The translations under genes were made by a program, and so were the position numbers. The notes under the pieces are model-generated. The model made no database searches and was not told where the DNA came from. It saw only the letters and a list, made by a program, of their open reading frames with translations. A stretch of 64,000 bases of DNA from CAZPXZ01 sp965219495. Its GTDB lineage: Bacteria; Pseudomonadota; Alphaproteobacteria; Rhodobacterales; CAZPXZ01. Below are positions 1 through 9,458 of this stretch, one piece after another (position 1 is the first letter of the stretch; each line of letters begins with the position of its first letter). The stretch is taken from positions 310,001 to 374,000 of the forward strand of contig OZ244777.1 in assembly GCA_965219495.1 (NCBI GenBank), read 5' to 3'.

Positions 1-29
1 CCGAGATGCCTGGTGGCAACACGGCCATG

Positions 30-460
30 TCAGCCGGTCTCCGCAAACTGTTCGCGGCCGATCAGAAGTTGTCTGATTTCACCGGTGCCGGCGCCGATCT
101 CGTAAAGCTTGGCGTGGCGCAACAGCCGCGCCGCCGGAAAGTCCTCGGCGTAGCCGTTGGCACCAGGGATCTGGATCGCTTCAAGAGCAGCGCGGGTTGC
201 GTGCTCGGCGGCAAACAGAATGCAGCCGGTGAGGATCATCTCAATGGCATCCGCCTTGACGATCGCGCACGCCAGCCGCTGCGTACCGCAGATGCCGGGA
301 ATGACGCCAAGCTCGCCTCGTCGGCGTCGAAGTGAGCCAGCGGGCCGGCGACCTCGTTAATGACTGAAGCGTTTAGGGCATTCAGCGCCTTCGGACGATT
401 CAAGGTGATGAGGCCGACCCGGCCCTGCACTTCCGTCACGATTGTCTCGTATCCAGCCAT
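30..460 (-). pseudogene. Chimeric remnant: enoyl-CoA hydratase joined to acyl-CoA dehydrogenase C-terminus
   Basis: Reading leftwards from 460, the first ~50 codons are a normal crotonase N-terminus (MAGYETIVTEVQGRVGLITL, then NRPKALNALN). The frame is lost near 330, and another frame gives the crotonase mid-region IPGICGTQRL and MILTGCILFAAEHA. From about 170 to the TGA at 30 the same frame reads the C-terminus of an isovaleryl-CoA-dehydrogenase-like enzyme (GANGYAEDFPAARLL, YEIGAGTGEIRQLLIGREQF). An internal deletion and a fusion therefore joined two CoA-ester genes. Neither catalytic domain is complete, so no function is expected. The family matches are by motif; breakpoints are approximate. 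Confidence 0.8.
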
Positions 461-984
461 GTCACGTTCAATCCTTGCCGCCGTCGCTGACCGGCCCCAC
501 CCACGATACCACTTTTCGACGCTTTCGCGGAGGGCCCAGAAGCCTGGGCAGCCATCATCACCAGCGCGGATGATCGTTCATTCCTGGGGCACCGCTCTCC
601 GTCCAGGCTTCCAAGGCGATCGTCATGGATGGCCTCGCCGAGCGGAAACTGGCCGATGCCATGGCCCGGCCTCATGGGCAGCCAAACTCTTGTTGGCCAG
701 CGAGGATGCGCAGAGAGGGCCCCGGGGCCTTCGCCGAGAAGAGACGACCGAGGTGGACGGGCCATTAGGCCGAAGTCGCCCAGGATGAGCCACGGAACCA
801 CCTTTAGGGCGTGTTTCGGTTGCCCGGATCCGACCTGGGGCGCGTTATAGAGTGGCCATCTAGCTGCGGCACCAAAGGATAGACGACTTCGTCGACTCCT
901 CTCTGCGCCGCGCCATGATGGACCGTCCCTACAATTCCGGCAGACTGGCTTTGTGCACCACAACCCGTTGTGGTGTGGGACAGT
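461..984. other. Gap with no recognisable gene
   Basis: Open frames on both strands here have no family motif and no ribosome-binding site. It is probably decayed DNA between the chimeric pseudogene and the intact crotonase gene. Confidence 0.5.
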
Positions 985-1776
985 TCAGTTGCCCTTGAAC
1001 TCAAACTCTCGCTTGTTTTTGAAGGCCTCGACTGCGACGCGGTGATCGTTGGTCCTGAAAGTCAGCATCTCGTAACCGATGCAGGCGTCCATGACGCTGT
1101 GCGCCATCTGTTTGAGGCCGATGTTGGCCGCCATCTTGGTCCAGCGAATCGCCTTGGTGGCGCCGCCGGCGAGCCGCTCCGCCATGGCGTAGACCTCAGC
1201 GTCCAGCTTGTCCTCGGGTACGACATGGTTGATCAGGCCAATCCGTTCCGCCTCCACCGCCGTAAGCAGGTCACCTGTCATCAGATATTCTTTGGCGCGC
1301 GCGTAACCGATCAAGTGGGGCCAGGCAACAGCGCCGCCATCACCGGCGACCAGTCCGACTTTGACGTGTGGATCGCCGATCTTGGCGTTCTCGCTGGCAT
1401 AGACGATGTCACAAAGCAGCGCCATTGTCGCGCCAAGCCCGATACAGGGACCTGGAATGCGGGCGATGATCGGCTTCTCGAGATCGAGAAGGCCGAACAC
1501 GATTTGTTTCCCATGGACCGCGGTCGATTCAAGCTTTCCGTTGTTCGTGAGCTCACCGAGCCAAGTGTAGTCGCCGCCTGCGCTAAACGCGTTGCCAGCC
1601 CCGGTCAACACAATCACATCGGCTTCGCCGTCGGCCTGTACGTCGTAGAAAATCCGCGCCAACTCTTGGTGCATTTGATCGTCGACGGCGTTGAGGAGCT
1701 CTGGCCGGTTGAGCGTGAGTGTCAGAATGCGGCCCTTGCGTTCCGCCCTGATCCGTTCGTAACTTTCGTATTCCAT
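985..1776 (-). CDS. Enoyl-CoA hydratase/isomerase family protein
   Basis: A 263-residue crotonase, the usual length for the family. The N-terminus reads MEYESYERIRAERKGRILTL followed by TLNRPELLNAVD. The oxyanion-hole segments are visible as AFSAGGD and GPCIGLGATMALLCDIVYAS, and the second catalytic region is DPHVKVGLVAGDGGAV. Crotonases hydrate or isomerise enoyl-CoA thioesters in the cytoplasm. The usual first catalytic Glu position of hydratases (PEVKVGL) is PHVKVGL here, so an isomerase or other crotonase reaction is as likely as hydration. The ATG at 1776 is chosen because AGGAG lies 5 bases upstream; an in-frame ATG at 1797 has no such site. The neighbours are a decayed hydratase and a divergent acyl-CoA ligase. 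Confidence 0.88.
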   Translation of the reverse strand: MEYESYERIRAERKGRILTLTLNRPELLNAVDDQMHQELARIFYDVQADGEADVIVLTGAGNAFSAGGDYTWLGELTNNGKLESTAVHGKQIVFGLLDLEKPIIARIPGPCIGLGATMALLCDIVYASENAKIGDPHVKVGLVAGDGGAVAWPHLIGYARAKEYLMTGDLLTAVEAERIGLINHVVPEDKLDAEVYAMAERLAGGATKAIRWTKMAANIGLKQMAHSVMDACIGYEMLTFRTNDHRVAVEAFKNKREFEFKGN

Positions 1777-2128
1777 GATCACTCCTGGCGCTGCCAAGCG
1801 GCTCGAAGGTCCGCGTCATCGCTCGTTTTACCGGCCAGCCAATCGCGGGCGCGCCACCTACGGCCAATCCCATTGAGGCAGTGTTTCAAATTTAAAAACG
1901 GCCGGCAACGGCGGAGCAAAACCGGCCCACTGGTGGCTGTGGACGCACCGGGGCAATCTTCGTCTCGACGCAAGTGGCCGGTCAAGAACATCACATGCTC
2001 AACGCGGATGTTCCCCATTTGCCGGCGACGGCTCGATACCCTCCTTGCGTTCTCCCTTGGCTCGCAACTGCGGCCAGCGGTATGTTACCATCGACTGCTG
2101 TAGGTATCCACCACTCATCCCACTGAAC

Positions 2129-3841
2129 ATGGTGCGCCGCATGACCTCGACTCGGCTAAACGCCATCGTTTCCCAAATTACGAACACCAACGAAGATTTT
2201 GCCCTTACGAAAACATCGATTCGAGGAGTTGAATATTTGGTTTTCAAGAATGCTCCTCTTCATCTTCGCGATATGTTGGAGCGCAGTTGGTCAAAGCATG
2301 AGGAGGGGCAGGCTGAGTATCTGGTTTATGAAGACGAACGTTGGACCTATGCGGAATTTTGCGCGGATGTCAGGCGTACTGCTTGGACGTTACGAAACCA
2401 GTTCTTCGTCACCGAGGGAGCCGCGGTTGCCATTGCCATGCGCAACTACCCTGAGTTTCCAATTCTTATGATGGCAATCAGTGCACTCGGAGCACGCGTT
2501 GTCTTTCTGAACGCCTGGTGGACAACCGAAGAACTGAAATATGCGATCATCGATAGCGCTGTAAAACTGATTTTTGCAGATGGCCCCCGAGCGGAGCGAA
2601 TCAAACCGTTGGTCGAACCCCTAGACCTTGAATTGGTCGGCGTAAGAGAGGCCGAAAAATTTTCGCCCAACGGTTTTTCTAACCACACGAGCGGACCCGA
2701 ACCGGACACATGGCCCGACGCGGCGATAAATCCGGACGACGATTTTGCGATTATGTATACAGCAGGCTCAACTGGTCACCCTAAGAGTGTTGTTCTGACC
2801 CATCGCGGTGCAATCAACGCAGTTTACACTTTCTTGATGCAGCCACTAATTGAAGAACTAAAGGTTGGGCGCGAAGACAACACAGCGAACGGTCCTTTGA
2901 GGCACTCGTCAATTGTCGTTACACCACTTTTCCATATCACAGCCAGCCATGGCTTGTTTCTCCAGAGCATTCCTCTTGGTGCAAAGCTGTGTCTGATGTA
3001 CAAGTGGGATGCTGAACAAGCTGTCCGAATAATACGGGACGAGAAGGTCACACGCTTCATTGGTGTACCGACGCAATCAATCGACCTGATGGAGGCAGCA
3101 AGGCGATTGAACGAGCCGCTTGATTCCCTGGATTCTCTCACCTCCGGGGGGGCCAAAAGACCCGCGGCGCAAGTAAGCGAACTGCACAACGCCTTTCCAC
3201 AGCTTACAGTGGCAACAGGCTGGGGCATGACGGAGACTAATGCTGTCGGCATCGGATTCCATGGTGACGAATATCTTGCGCTTCCGGACTCAGTTGGACG
3301 TTTGCAGCCGCCATTGCAAGAGCTCAAATTCCTGGGTGAGGATGGCCGCGAAGTCGCTACCGGTGAAATCGGGGAACTAACCGTTAAGAGCGCCTGTAAT
3401 ATGCGTTGTTACCTCAACCAACCCGAGGCAACGGACGACGATTTCCAAGATGGCTGGTTCCGGACCGGCGACCTTGGGCGAATCGATGCCAACGATATCG
3501 TTGCGATTGTGGATCGAAAAAAGAATATCGTGATCCGCGGAGGCGAAAATATCGCCTGCCTTGAAATCGAGGGAGCGCTACACCGTCATCCATCAGTAAT
3601 TGAGTCCTGTGTTTTTTCCATACCGGATGATCGATTGGGCGAAACTGTCGGTGCCGGCGTTCGGGTTCGGAGCGAAATTGGTGTAACCCCCCAAGAATTG
3701 CAGACCTTTCTCATGGAACACGTTGCCCGGTTCAAAATACCCGAACATATCTGGATTCAAACGGATCCCTTGCCGCGCAATGCGGTCGGTAAACTTGATC
3801 GCCGTAAACTCCGAGCAATCTGCCTGGAACAAATGCATTGA
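2129..3841 (+). CDS. AMP-forming acyl-CoA synthetase (ligase)
   Basis: About 570 residues of the ANL superfamily, which activates a carboxylic acid with ATP to acyl-AMP and then to acyl-CoA. Visible motifs, in order: the P-loop-like YTAGSTGHPKS near residue 210 (the usual Gly after PK is Ser), GWGMTET near 364, GWFRTGDLGR near 442, DRKKNIVIRGGENI, and the C-terminal catalytic-lysine motif NAVGKLDRRK near 554. No signal peptide is seen. ATG codons at 2129 and 2141 are both possible and neither has a strong ribosome site. The dehydrogenase gene begins 22 bases downstream, so the two are probably cotranscribed. The AT content is higher than in the flanking genes. The substrate cannot be told from sequence. 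Confidence 0.88.
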   Translation: MVRRMTSTRLNAIVSQITNTNEDFALTKTSIRGVEYLVFKNAPLHLRDMLERSWSKHEEGQAEYLVYEDERWTYAEFCADVRRTAWTLRNQFFVTEGAAVAIAMRNYPEFPILMMAISALGARVVFLNAWWTTEELKYAIIDSAVKLIFADGPRAERIKPLVEPLDLELVGVREAEKFSPNGFSNHTSGPEPDTWPDAAINPDDDFAIMYTAGSTGHPKSVVLTHRGAINAVYTFLMQPLIEELKVGREDNTANGPLRHSSIVVTPLFHITASHGLFLQSIPLGAKLCLMYKWDAEQAVRIIRDEKVTRFIGVPTQSIDLMEAARRLNEPLDSLDSLTSGGAKRPAAQVSELHNAFPQLTVATGWGMTETNAVGIGFHGDEYLALPDSVGRLQPPLQELKFLGEDGREVATGEIGELTVKSACNMRCYLNQPEATDDDFQDGWFRTGDLGRIDANDIVAIVDRKKNIVIRGGENIACLEIEGALHRHPSVIESCVFSIPDDRLGETVGAGVRVRSEIGVTPQELQTFLMEHVARFKIPEHIWIQTDPLPRNAVGKLDRRKLRAICLEQMH

Positions 3842-3863
3842 CATATTTGCGACAGAGGACGTT

Positions 3864-5165
3864 ATGACCCCGCCACTTCAGAACGATGTTGCCGAATATA
3901 TTGCGCGAGCCGAAGAGGCCACATGGGACGTCCCACAGCTTCCACCTGGAATTGGGCAGCGCAAGATCGAAAAGATTGGCGTGGTCGGTGCGGGCACGAT
4001 GGGGGGCGGCATTTCGATGAACTTTGCCACCGCTGGCATTCCGGTCACAATCGTTGAACAAACGCCCGGGGCGCTTGAGCGGGGTCTGGGTGTAGTGCGC
4101 GGCAATTACCAGCGCAGCGCCGACAAAGGTCGCTTTCCGCAGGAAGAGGTTCCGGCACGCATGGGCCGGCTGGATGGACAACTCTCGCTCGACGCGCTGG
4201 CAGATTGTGATCTGATCATCGAGGCGGTTTTTGAAAATATGGAGCTGAAAAGGCAGATTTTCGCCGATCTGGACCGGATTGCGAGACCTGGCGCAATTCT
4301 GGCAACCAATACGTCGGCGCTTGATATAGACGAGATCGCCGGCGCCACTAAGAGGCCCGAGGATGTGATCGGATTGCACTTTTTCTCGCCTGCCAATGTA
4401 ATGAAGTTGTTGGAAATCGTGCGTGCCGAAAAAACCGCAGATGATGTTGTGGCTACATCCATGGAGCTGGCCAAAACGATTGGCAAAATCGCCACTCTTG
4501 TTGGAGTTGGCCCGGGATTTGTTGGCAACCGCATTCTGTTTGCTCGTCACGGTCAGAGTCGAAAGCTGATGTACAAAGGGGTAATGCCCTGGGACACCGA
4601 TGCGGCTATAAACGCTTTCGGATTTAAGATGGGCCATTTTCAAATGGCCGATCTTGCTGGCCTGGATATCGGTTGGTCCAAGGGAGTTAAGACGGATGAT
4701 CCCATCCGCGATGCGCTCTGTGAATTGGATCGCCGTGGTCAGAAAACCAAAGCTGGATACTATGATTATGATGCGTCGAGAACGCCTATCCCCTCTGAGG
4801 TGACTGCGAAACTTATTCACGAAATTACTGGAGTGGAGCCAATTAGGATGTCACAAGATGAGATCAGCGAAACCTGTATTTTTCCTGTGATCAATGAGGC
4901 AGTAAAAATACTGGAAGAAAATAGAGCTCAGCGCCCCTCCGATATCGATGTCGTCTGGCTGAATGGCTTCGGTTGGCCTGCGGACAAAGGTGGGCCAATG
5001 TATTACGCTGATATGGTCGGTGCCAAGCCCATCCTTGCAAAAATGGAGGAGTTGGGGCTAGCAGACCCTGCCTACGCCCCTGCCAAGACACTCCGCGATC
5101 TGGCGAGCAACGGTGGGAAATTCATCGACATTGACACTGGTGGCCTGATAACCGCCCGCACTTGA
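3864..5165 (+). CDS. 3-hydroxyacyl-CoA dehydrogenase
   Basis: A 433-residue NAD-dependent dehydrogenase that oxidises 3-hydroxyacyl-CoA to 3-ketoacyl-CoA. The dinucleotide-binding motif GVVGAGTMGGGI lies at residues 39-50. The catalytic region GLHFFSPANVMKLLEIV is followed by GPGFVGNRI, which opens the C-terminal domain. Two C-terminal repeats follow, the second with NEAVKILEE and GFGWPADKGGPM. This is the dehydrogenase half of FadB/FadJ-type proteins without the crotonase half, which is encoded separately by the next gene 11 bases on. The ATG at 3864 has GAGGA upstream; an open frame extends further upstream but overlaps the ligase gene. A ~35-residue N-terminal extension precedes the Rossmann fold. 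Confidence 0.9.
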   Translation: MTPPLQNDVAEYIARAEEATWDVPQLPPGIGQRKIEKIGVVGAGTMGGGISMNFATAGIPVTIVEQTPGALERGLGVVRGNYQRSADKGRFPQEEVPARMGRLDGQLSLDALADCDLIIEAVFENMELKRQIFADLDRIARPGAILATNTSALDIDEIAGATKRPEDVIGLHFFSPANVMKLLEIVRAEKTADDVVATSMELAKTIGKIATLVGVGPGFVGNRILFARHGQSRKLMYKGVMPWDTDAAINAFGFKMGHFQMADLAGLDIGWSKGVKTDDPIRDALCELDRRGQKTKAGYYDYDASRTPIPSEVTAKLIHEITGVEPIRMSQDEISETCIFPVINEAVKILEENRAQRPSDIDVVWLNGFGWPADKGGPMYYADMVGAKPILAKMEELGLADPAYAPAKTLRDLASNGGKFIDIDTGGLITART

Positions 5166-5176
5166 AGGGGCTGGAC

Positions 5177-5953
5177 ATGAGCTTTGAATATGTGACGGTC
5201 GAGCAGAACGGCAATGTGCTTCTGGTCACGCTGAACCGGCCCGATGTATACAACGCGGTGCACCCACCGATGCATCATGAACTGGACCTGATTTGGAATG
5301 ATTTTGCCCAGGATCAAAGTCTTTGGGTGGCCATTCTCACCGGCGCAGGTGACAAATCATTTTGCGCCGGTAATGACCTGAAATTTACCGCTCGGGGTGG
5401 AGAAGGCAGCCTGCCAGCCAGCGGCTTTTCCGGACTGACCAATAGGCTTGATCTGGAAAAACCGATTATCGCTGCTGTCAATGGTTTCGCCATGGGTGGC
5501 GGTTTTGAAACAGCGCTGTCCTGCGATGTGATTATCGCCTCTGAACAGGCCACTTTTGCGTTGCCTGAGGTCAAGGTCGGTCTTTTTGCGGCTGCCGGCG
5601 GCGTGCAGCGGCTTAGCCGCTGCATTGGGCGTTTGGCCGCACAAGAGATGATGTTCACCGGCCGCAGCGTGAGCGCGGAAGAGGCGCTGGCAATGGGCAT
5701 TGTGAATGCCGTCGCACCCCATGATCAGTTGATGGATATGGCGATGGCCAAGGCGCGGGAGATTGCTTCGGTCTCGCCATCTGCGGTTAGGGCCACCAAG
5801 CGGGTGCTGAATGATATGGCCCTGCGCGAAAATCTGCCTGAAAGCCTTGCCTACAGTCTCGCAGTGGTGGCTGATCTGACAAAAACGGAAGATTTCAAAG
5901 AGGGCGTCAACGCCTTTGTTGAAAAACGCAATGCCAAATGGGTAAACCGCTGA
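5177..5953 (+). CDS. Enoyl-CoA hydratase
   Basis: A 258-residue crotonase. Motifs: TLNRPDVYNAVHPPMHHELD near the N-terminus, FCAGNDLKFTARGG for the first oxyanion-hole strand, GFAMGGGFETALSCD for the second, and LPEVKVGLFAAAGGVQRL with the Glu expected in hydratases. It would supply the hydration step that the stand-alone 3-hydroxyacyl-CoA dehydrogenase upstream lacks. ATG 5177 is preferred over an in-frame TTG at 5162; GGGG lies upstream at normal spacing. It is the third gene of a ligase-dehydrogenase-hydratase set. Confidence 0.9.
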   Translation: MSFEYVTVEQNGNVLLVTLNRPDVYNAVHPPMHHELDLIWNDFAQDQSLWVAILTGAGDKSFCAGNDLKFTARGGEGSLPASGFSGLTNRLDLEKPIIAAVNGFAMGGGFETALSCDVIIASEQATFALPEVKVGLFAAAGGVQRLSRCIGRLAAQEMMFTGRSVSAEEALAMGIVNAVAPHDQLMDMAMAKAREIASVSPSAVRATKRVLNDMALRENLPESLAYSLAVVADLTKTEDFKEGVNAFVEKRNAKWVNR

Positions 5954-6113
5954 AGACAGGCACCATGAGTAACTCATTGATCTGAGCGGAAGAGTGGATC
6001 TGCCTGCCGACACGTGCAAAGGCACGGGATTGGCGATGGCAACATGGTTGTTCGGCTGAGTCGTCCGGTCGTCGACCCGACTCAATGGGCGAAACAATCT
6101 GGAGGCAACCGCG

Positions 6114-6941
6114 GTGAGAACGCTCTACACCTGGGCCGGCACACAACCGAGCCGGCGGAATCTCACGGTCGCCGATCTCAAGACCGGCAAGGGCAAGAAG
6201 AAATTCACCCAGGTCACCACGAACACAGCCGACGAGGCCGCAGCCGCGGCTGCCGCAGGCCTCGACATGATGATCTGCAACTCCAGGAACATCGCCGCAG
6301 TCCGTGAGGGCAATGACACCCTGTTCCTCACCGCCGCCGTCTCGCTGCCGCACTTTCCGACCGCTGATGATGTGCTCCGCGAGGCGTTTCGCGCCATGGA
6401 ACTTGGCGCGGACGCGGTGATGACCCAACGCAGCCTTGAGATCATCGCCATGCTCGCGCGGGAGGATATTCCGGTGATGGGACATCTTGGGCTGGTTCCG
6501 CGCAAGAGCACCTGGGTCGGCGGTTTACGGGCGGTTGGCAAGACCGCAGATGCGGCGTTTCGGCTCTATGAACGTTTTCGCCGATTGGAGGACGCGGGCG
6601 CGTGCCTGGTGGAAGCCGAGGTCATTCCAGGCCGGGTGATGGCCGAGATCTCGGCGCGTTCCGGACTGATCACGGTCTCGCTGGGTTCCGGCCGGGATGC
6701 GGACGTGATGTATCTCTTCATGGAGGATATCTGCGGTGAGAAGGAAACCTCGCCCCGCCATGCGCGCGCCTTCGGCAATCTCGCCAGATTGCATGAGCAA
6801 ATCCGCGAGGAGCGCGTCGCCGCCGTGACCGCGTTCCGTGAAGCCGCCAAAGCCGGAGATTTTCCCGGCGAGGCCGAAACGGCCAAGATCGATGACGACG
6901 AACTGATGGGGTTTCTGGACCGTCTGGATTCGCCCTATTGA
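6114..6941 (+). CDS. Divergent PanB-like (ketopantoate hydroxymethyltransferase family) protein
   Basis: 275 residues with the layout of PanB, a TIM-barrel enzyme of the PEP mutase/isocitrate lyase superfamily that transfers a hydroxymethyl group to 2-oxoisovalerate. Visible parts are MELGADAVM, IPVMGHLGLVPRKSTWVGGL, the AGACLVEAEVIPGRVMAEIS segment with the conserved Glu, and LGSGRDADVMYLF in place of the usual GxGxxxDGQ. The metal-binding LVGDS of true PanB is MICNSRN here, so the Asp ligand is missing. A different substrate or lost activity is therefore possible. The GTG start at 6114 has GGAGG ten bases upstream. It follows the acyl-CoA genes by 160 bases and may share their role rather than making pantothenate. 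Confidence 0.72.
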   Translation: MRTLYTWAGTQPSRRNLTVADLKTGKGKKKFTQVTTNTADEAAAAAAAGLDMMICNSRNIAAVREGNDTLFLTAAVSLPHFPTADDVLREAFRAMELGADAVMTQRSLEIIAMLAREDIPVMGHLGLVPRKSTWVGGLRAVGKTADAAFRLYERFRRLEDAGACLVEAEVIPGRVMAEISARSGLITVSLGSGRDADVMYLFMEDICGEKETSPRHARAFGNLARLHEQIREERVAAVTAFREAAKAGDFPGEAETAKIDDDELMGFLDRLDSPY

Positions 6942-6944
6942 AGT

Positions 6945-7113
6945 ACTCCCGCGGGACCTTGTCCATGTGACCGAGGCCGCAAGCTGGCTCTATGCACGCT
7001 TGATCCTCCGCATACCCGAACTCCGGCAGAACATGCTCCATCAGGGCCCGCGTGGCCCACGGCGGTGTACGGAAGTCGTCAAGGCTGTGCTTGGGTTCGG
7101 CCCGCTGGGCCAT
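6945..7113 (-). pseudogene. N-terminal fragment of a DNA methyltransferase-like protein
   Basis: Fifty-odd codons read LDDFRTPPWATRALMEHVLP and then CIEPACGLGHMDKV. This resembles the start and motif I of phage-type adenine methyltransferases (xDFYTPPWAT...EPACGxGHM). The similarity ends at the stop of the PanB-like gene, where the frame runs on only as antisense of that gene. It is a truncated remnant, probably of phage origin. Confidence 0.6.
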
Positions 7114-7930
7114 GACGGCGTGAATTCACGCGCGCAATCAGGCGTCCGGAAAGTAAACCACATCTTCAATCACTTCTGATGCGCATCAGGAAGCTGGTGG
7201 CGACCGATAAACTCGTCCTTCCAATGACATTCGCACAAGATCAAGGACCATGCGCGGCGGCGTGATCTTGCACGCGTTCAGGTTACGTTGAGCAAGGGGT
7301 TTGTGATCCGTGGCCGACACAGCCGACTGAACGTTGAGGTCAGTCAAGTGCTAGGCGAATCGTGCGGCCCGGAGTTGCCAACTCCCAACGAATTCTGGTT
7401 TCTGTCAAGGTCTTTTTCGAGTCGGTTGCAGATTGGCAGGACCCAAGGGCTCGGTATTGAGATACCCGCCGGAACAATCTCTCACATAGCGGCAAACCCC
7501 GAAGCGAGCCTGTTCAGCTATTTGATGGAAACGACGGAAAATGTGCAAGCTGCCGCTGTCAGGGACTTCTCGGCTCGATCCGAACGTTACGTGCGCTGAT
7601 TGAGGAACGTCGCCGCTGACATGCCGGCGAAAGTTTGGCGATGCGCAGACGTATCTACAGCGCCACCCTCATGATCGCCAATGGTATTGGGCTGACGTGG
7701 AACAGCATCGGTGATATCGACAGCAAGTTGGCCAAGCGGCTGATAAATGATACGCCGACTTACCAGATTGAGCGGGAAATCGCCGTTCGTTTAGAGACCC
7801 AACGCCGTTGTAGCTGGCGGCCGTAAATCTTCCATTTTGGCAACCCAAAGCTGGACAGTTTGATCGTTGTCGATCGATGAGCGACGCCCCGCGCTGTCGG
7901 CGATTTCAGCAGCGATGGAGCGGGGCGGGG
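7114..7930. other. Intergenic region without a recognised gene
   Basis: Two short + strand open frames (7288-7599 and 7635-7826) have no family signature, no convincing ribosome site and no conserved neighbour. The stretch lies between a truncated methyltransferase and IS21 debris and looks like relic DNA. Confidence 0.5.
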
Positions 7931-8142
7931 ATGCACGGATGGGAGACCAGCATGTTGCTGAGGCACTATTTGGAACGGGGTGTCTCGAAGACGGAGCGAT
8001 CGAGGCGCTTTGGGGTGAGCCGTGCCACGATCCACGATTGGATAACGACGGGCCAGTTGGACCGGGATCTGTCGTTGGGTGGCACGCTGTACTCGCCGCG
8101 GCCCTCGGTGGCGCACAAGCTGGATCCCTATAAGGACATCAC
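7931..8142 (+). pseudogene. IS21-family transposase (IstA) N-terminal fragment
   Basis: From ATG 7931 (GGGGCGGGG just upstream) the frame reads MHGWETSMLLRHYLERGVSK, then a helix-turn-helix (RRFGVSRATIHDWI) and YSPRPSVAHKLDPYK. This is the DNA-binding head of one IstA subgroup. Similarity stops at about 8142, where a second IstA fragment on the other strand begins. No DDE domain and no IstB remain. Confidence 0.78.
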
Positions 8143-8592
8143 CCTGGTCGTCGTACCCGACAGACGCGCGTATTCGTGGCTCCAGTCGAACTGGTAGGCC
8201 TCGCCAGGATCGAAGCTCAGCGGCACATAGGCCTCGGACGACGACAACAGCCGGTGCCGGCGCCGCCAGACCCTGGCATAGCGGCGCACCGCGTCGTAGC
8301 CGCCCTCATAGCCCAGAGACGCAAGGTCTTCATGAATCCGCAGCAGAGACAGCCGATCCCGGCGCGCCTTCTTCTCGTTGGCCTCCAGCTGGCGCTCGAG
8401 CTCATCCACCCACGGTCCAAGCTTCGGCATCGGCTGGATCTTGCGCTCGTAGCTGTACGAGGTCTCATCGCCCCGCACCACCTTGCGCACCGTGTTCTTC
8501 GAAACCCTCAAATCCCGGGCCATCTTCTTGATCGGAACGCCCCTCACCAGATGATCCCGACGGATCCGTGCGATCGTTTCCACTACCAGCAT
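8128..8592 (-). pseudogene. Second IS21-family IstA fragment, facing the first
   Basis: ATG 8592, with GAGGTGAGGGGGAG upstream, starts MLVVETIARIRRDHLVRGVP. A helix-turn-helix follows (IKKMARDLRVSKNTVRKVVR), then a coiled stretch and QFDWSHE, the beginning of the DDE catalytic domain. The frame ends about 14 codons later, where it meets the oppositely oriented fragment. The two sequences belong to different IstA subgroups, so this is a junction between two elements and not one inverted copy. Confidence 0.82.
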
Positions 8593-8798
8593 CTCCCCCT
8601 CACCTCGTCCGTCCAATGACAAGGCGCGTTCATGGGAACAAACCATGGGGGGGTCAATATTCCACGCCGATCAACAAGTTGCCCAACGGCGCAGATTTCG
8701 CCAAATGGTTTGGCGTCAGAATAACCCCCAAACAACCCCCCAAATCGCAATCTGGCCCGGGGCAATCTAGGCGAACATATTTAAGTTATTGAGATATA

Positions 8799-8849
8799 TG
8801 GTGCCGAACCGCGGATTCGAACCGCGGACCTACTGATTACGAACCAGAC
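8799..8849 (-). tRNA. 3' remnant of tRNA-Thr(CGT)
   Basis: The - strand reads the anticodon loop TTCGTAA (anticodon CGT), a variable loop, a perfect T arm (CGCGG-TTCGAAT-CCGCG), the acceptor 3' strand GTTCGGC, discriminator A and an encoded CCA. The matching 5' acceptor strand GCCGAAC and a normal D arm are absent from the ~80 bases upstream, so only the 3' half is present. tRNA 3' ends are classical attachment sites for integrating elements; this may be an att remnant. It is not expected to be a working tRNA. Confidence 0.65.
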
Positions 8850-9242
8850 GGCCATTAGATCGAGACCTGAACGCATCTTTGTTGCGGCCCATTTGTTAGG
8901 GGCCAAAGGGCGGGACCAACGGGACCCCGGACCGCGAAAAGAATACCGCCGGGCGGGCGCAGTAAAGATACGAGCCATGGCCCTTAGACGCTCCGGTTCG
9001 CCATGTACTCTTCCAGCACTTTCGCAGCGCATTCTATCAAGGAATGGTTCGTCGTCTTCAGCCTAAGCGCGGAGGCCCAATTCCCCCATGCGTTCAATAC
9101 GCGACTGGGCTCCAGCGCGCAGGTGCTCGCAATACGCACAAATCCCACTCCCCAAAGAGCCGAAATCCAGCACCGGAGGGCGGCGTAGAGACCGTTCAGC
9201 ACCGCCGCAACTGGAACACCGACGAACCGATGGTAGCCGGTT
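8850..9242. other. Unassigned sequence between tRNA remnant and IS6 remnant
   Basis: A - strand frame continues out of the IS6 remnant to 8984 but loses transposase similarity after HETVR; the rest (ending in NHSLIECAAKVLEEYM) is not recognised. No other gene is visible. Confidence 0.4.
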
Positions 9243-9386
9243 AGCCACCGCACCGTCTCATGGCTGATGTCGATGCCGCGTTCAAACAGTAGGTCCTCCA
9301 CCAGCCGAAGCGACAGCGGTTAGCGGATGCACATCATCACCGCGAGACTGATCACCTCGGGTGAGCTATTGAAATATCGGAAGGGA
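9243..9386 (-). pseudogene. IS6-family transposase N-terminal remnant
   Basis: Reading leftwards: FRYFNSSPEVISLAVMMCIR, then an in-frame TAA, then PLSLRLVEDLLFERGIDISH and ETVR. This is the conserved N-terminus of IS6-family transposases (…RFPLSLRxVEDLLxERGIDxSxETVR). It carries a nonsense codon and has lost the DDE domain. Confidence 0.72.
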
Positions 9387-9458
9387 CTGAGCAACGCCGG
9401 AGGCTATGGAACTCCCTGTCCCGGCTCAAGCCAATTTGCTCTGACACCGCCGACAGGT

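Noticed and set aside
461..984. Possible CoA-transferase or dehydrogenase remnant on the - strand
   Set aside because: Isolated short look-alike segments in different frames, with no conserved motif strong enough to name a family.
970..2103. A 377-codon + strand frame across 1-2 kb
   Set aside because: Antisense of the crotonase gene; no family motif or ribosome site.
8781..8969. Possible complex I (NDUFS4-like) gene beginning MARIFTAPA on the - strand
   Set aside because: Only the first few residues resemble it; the rest does not match in any frame.
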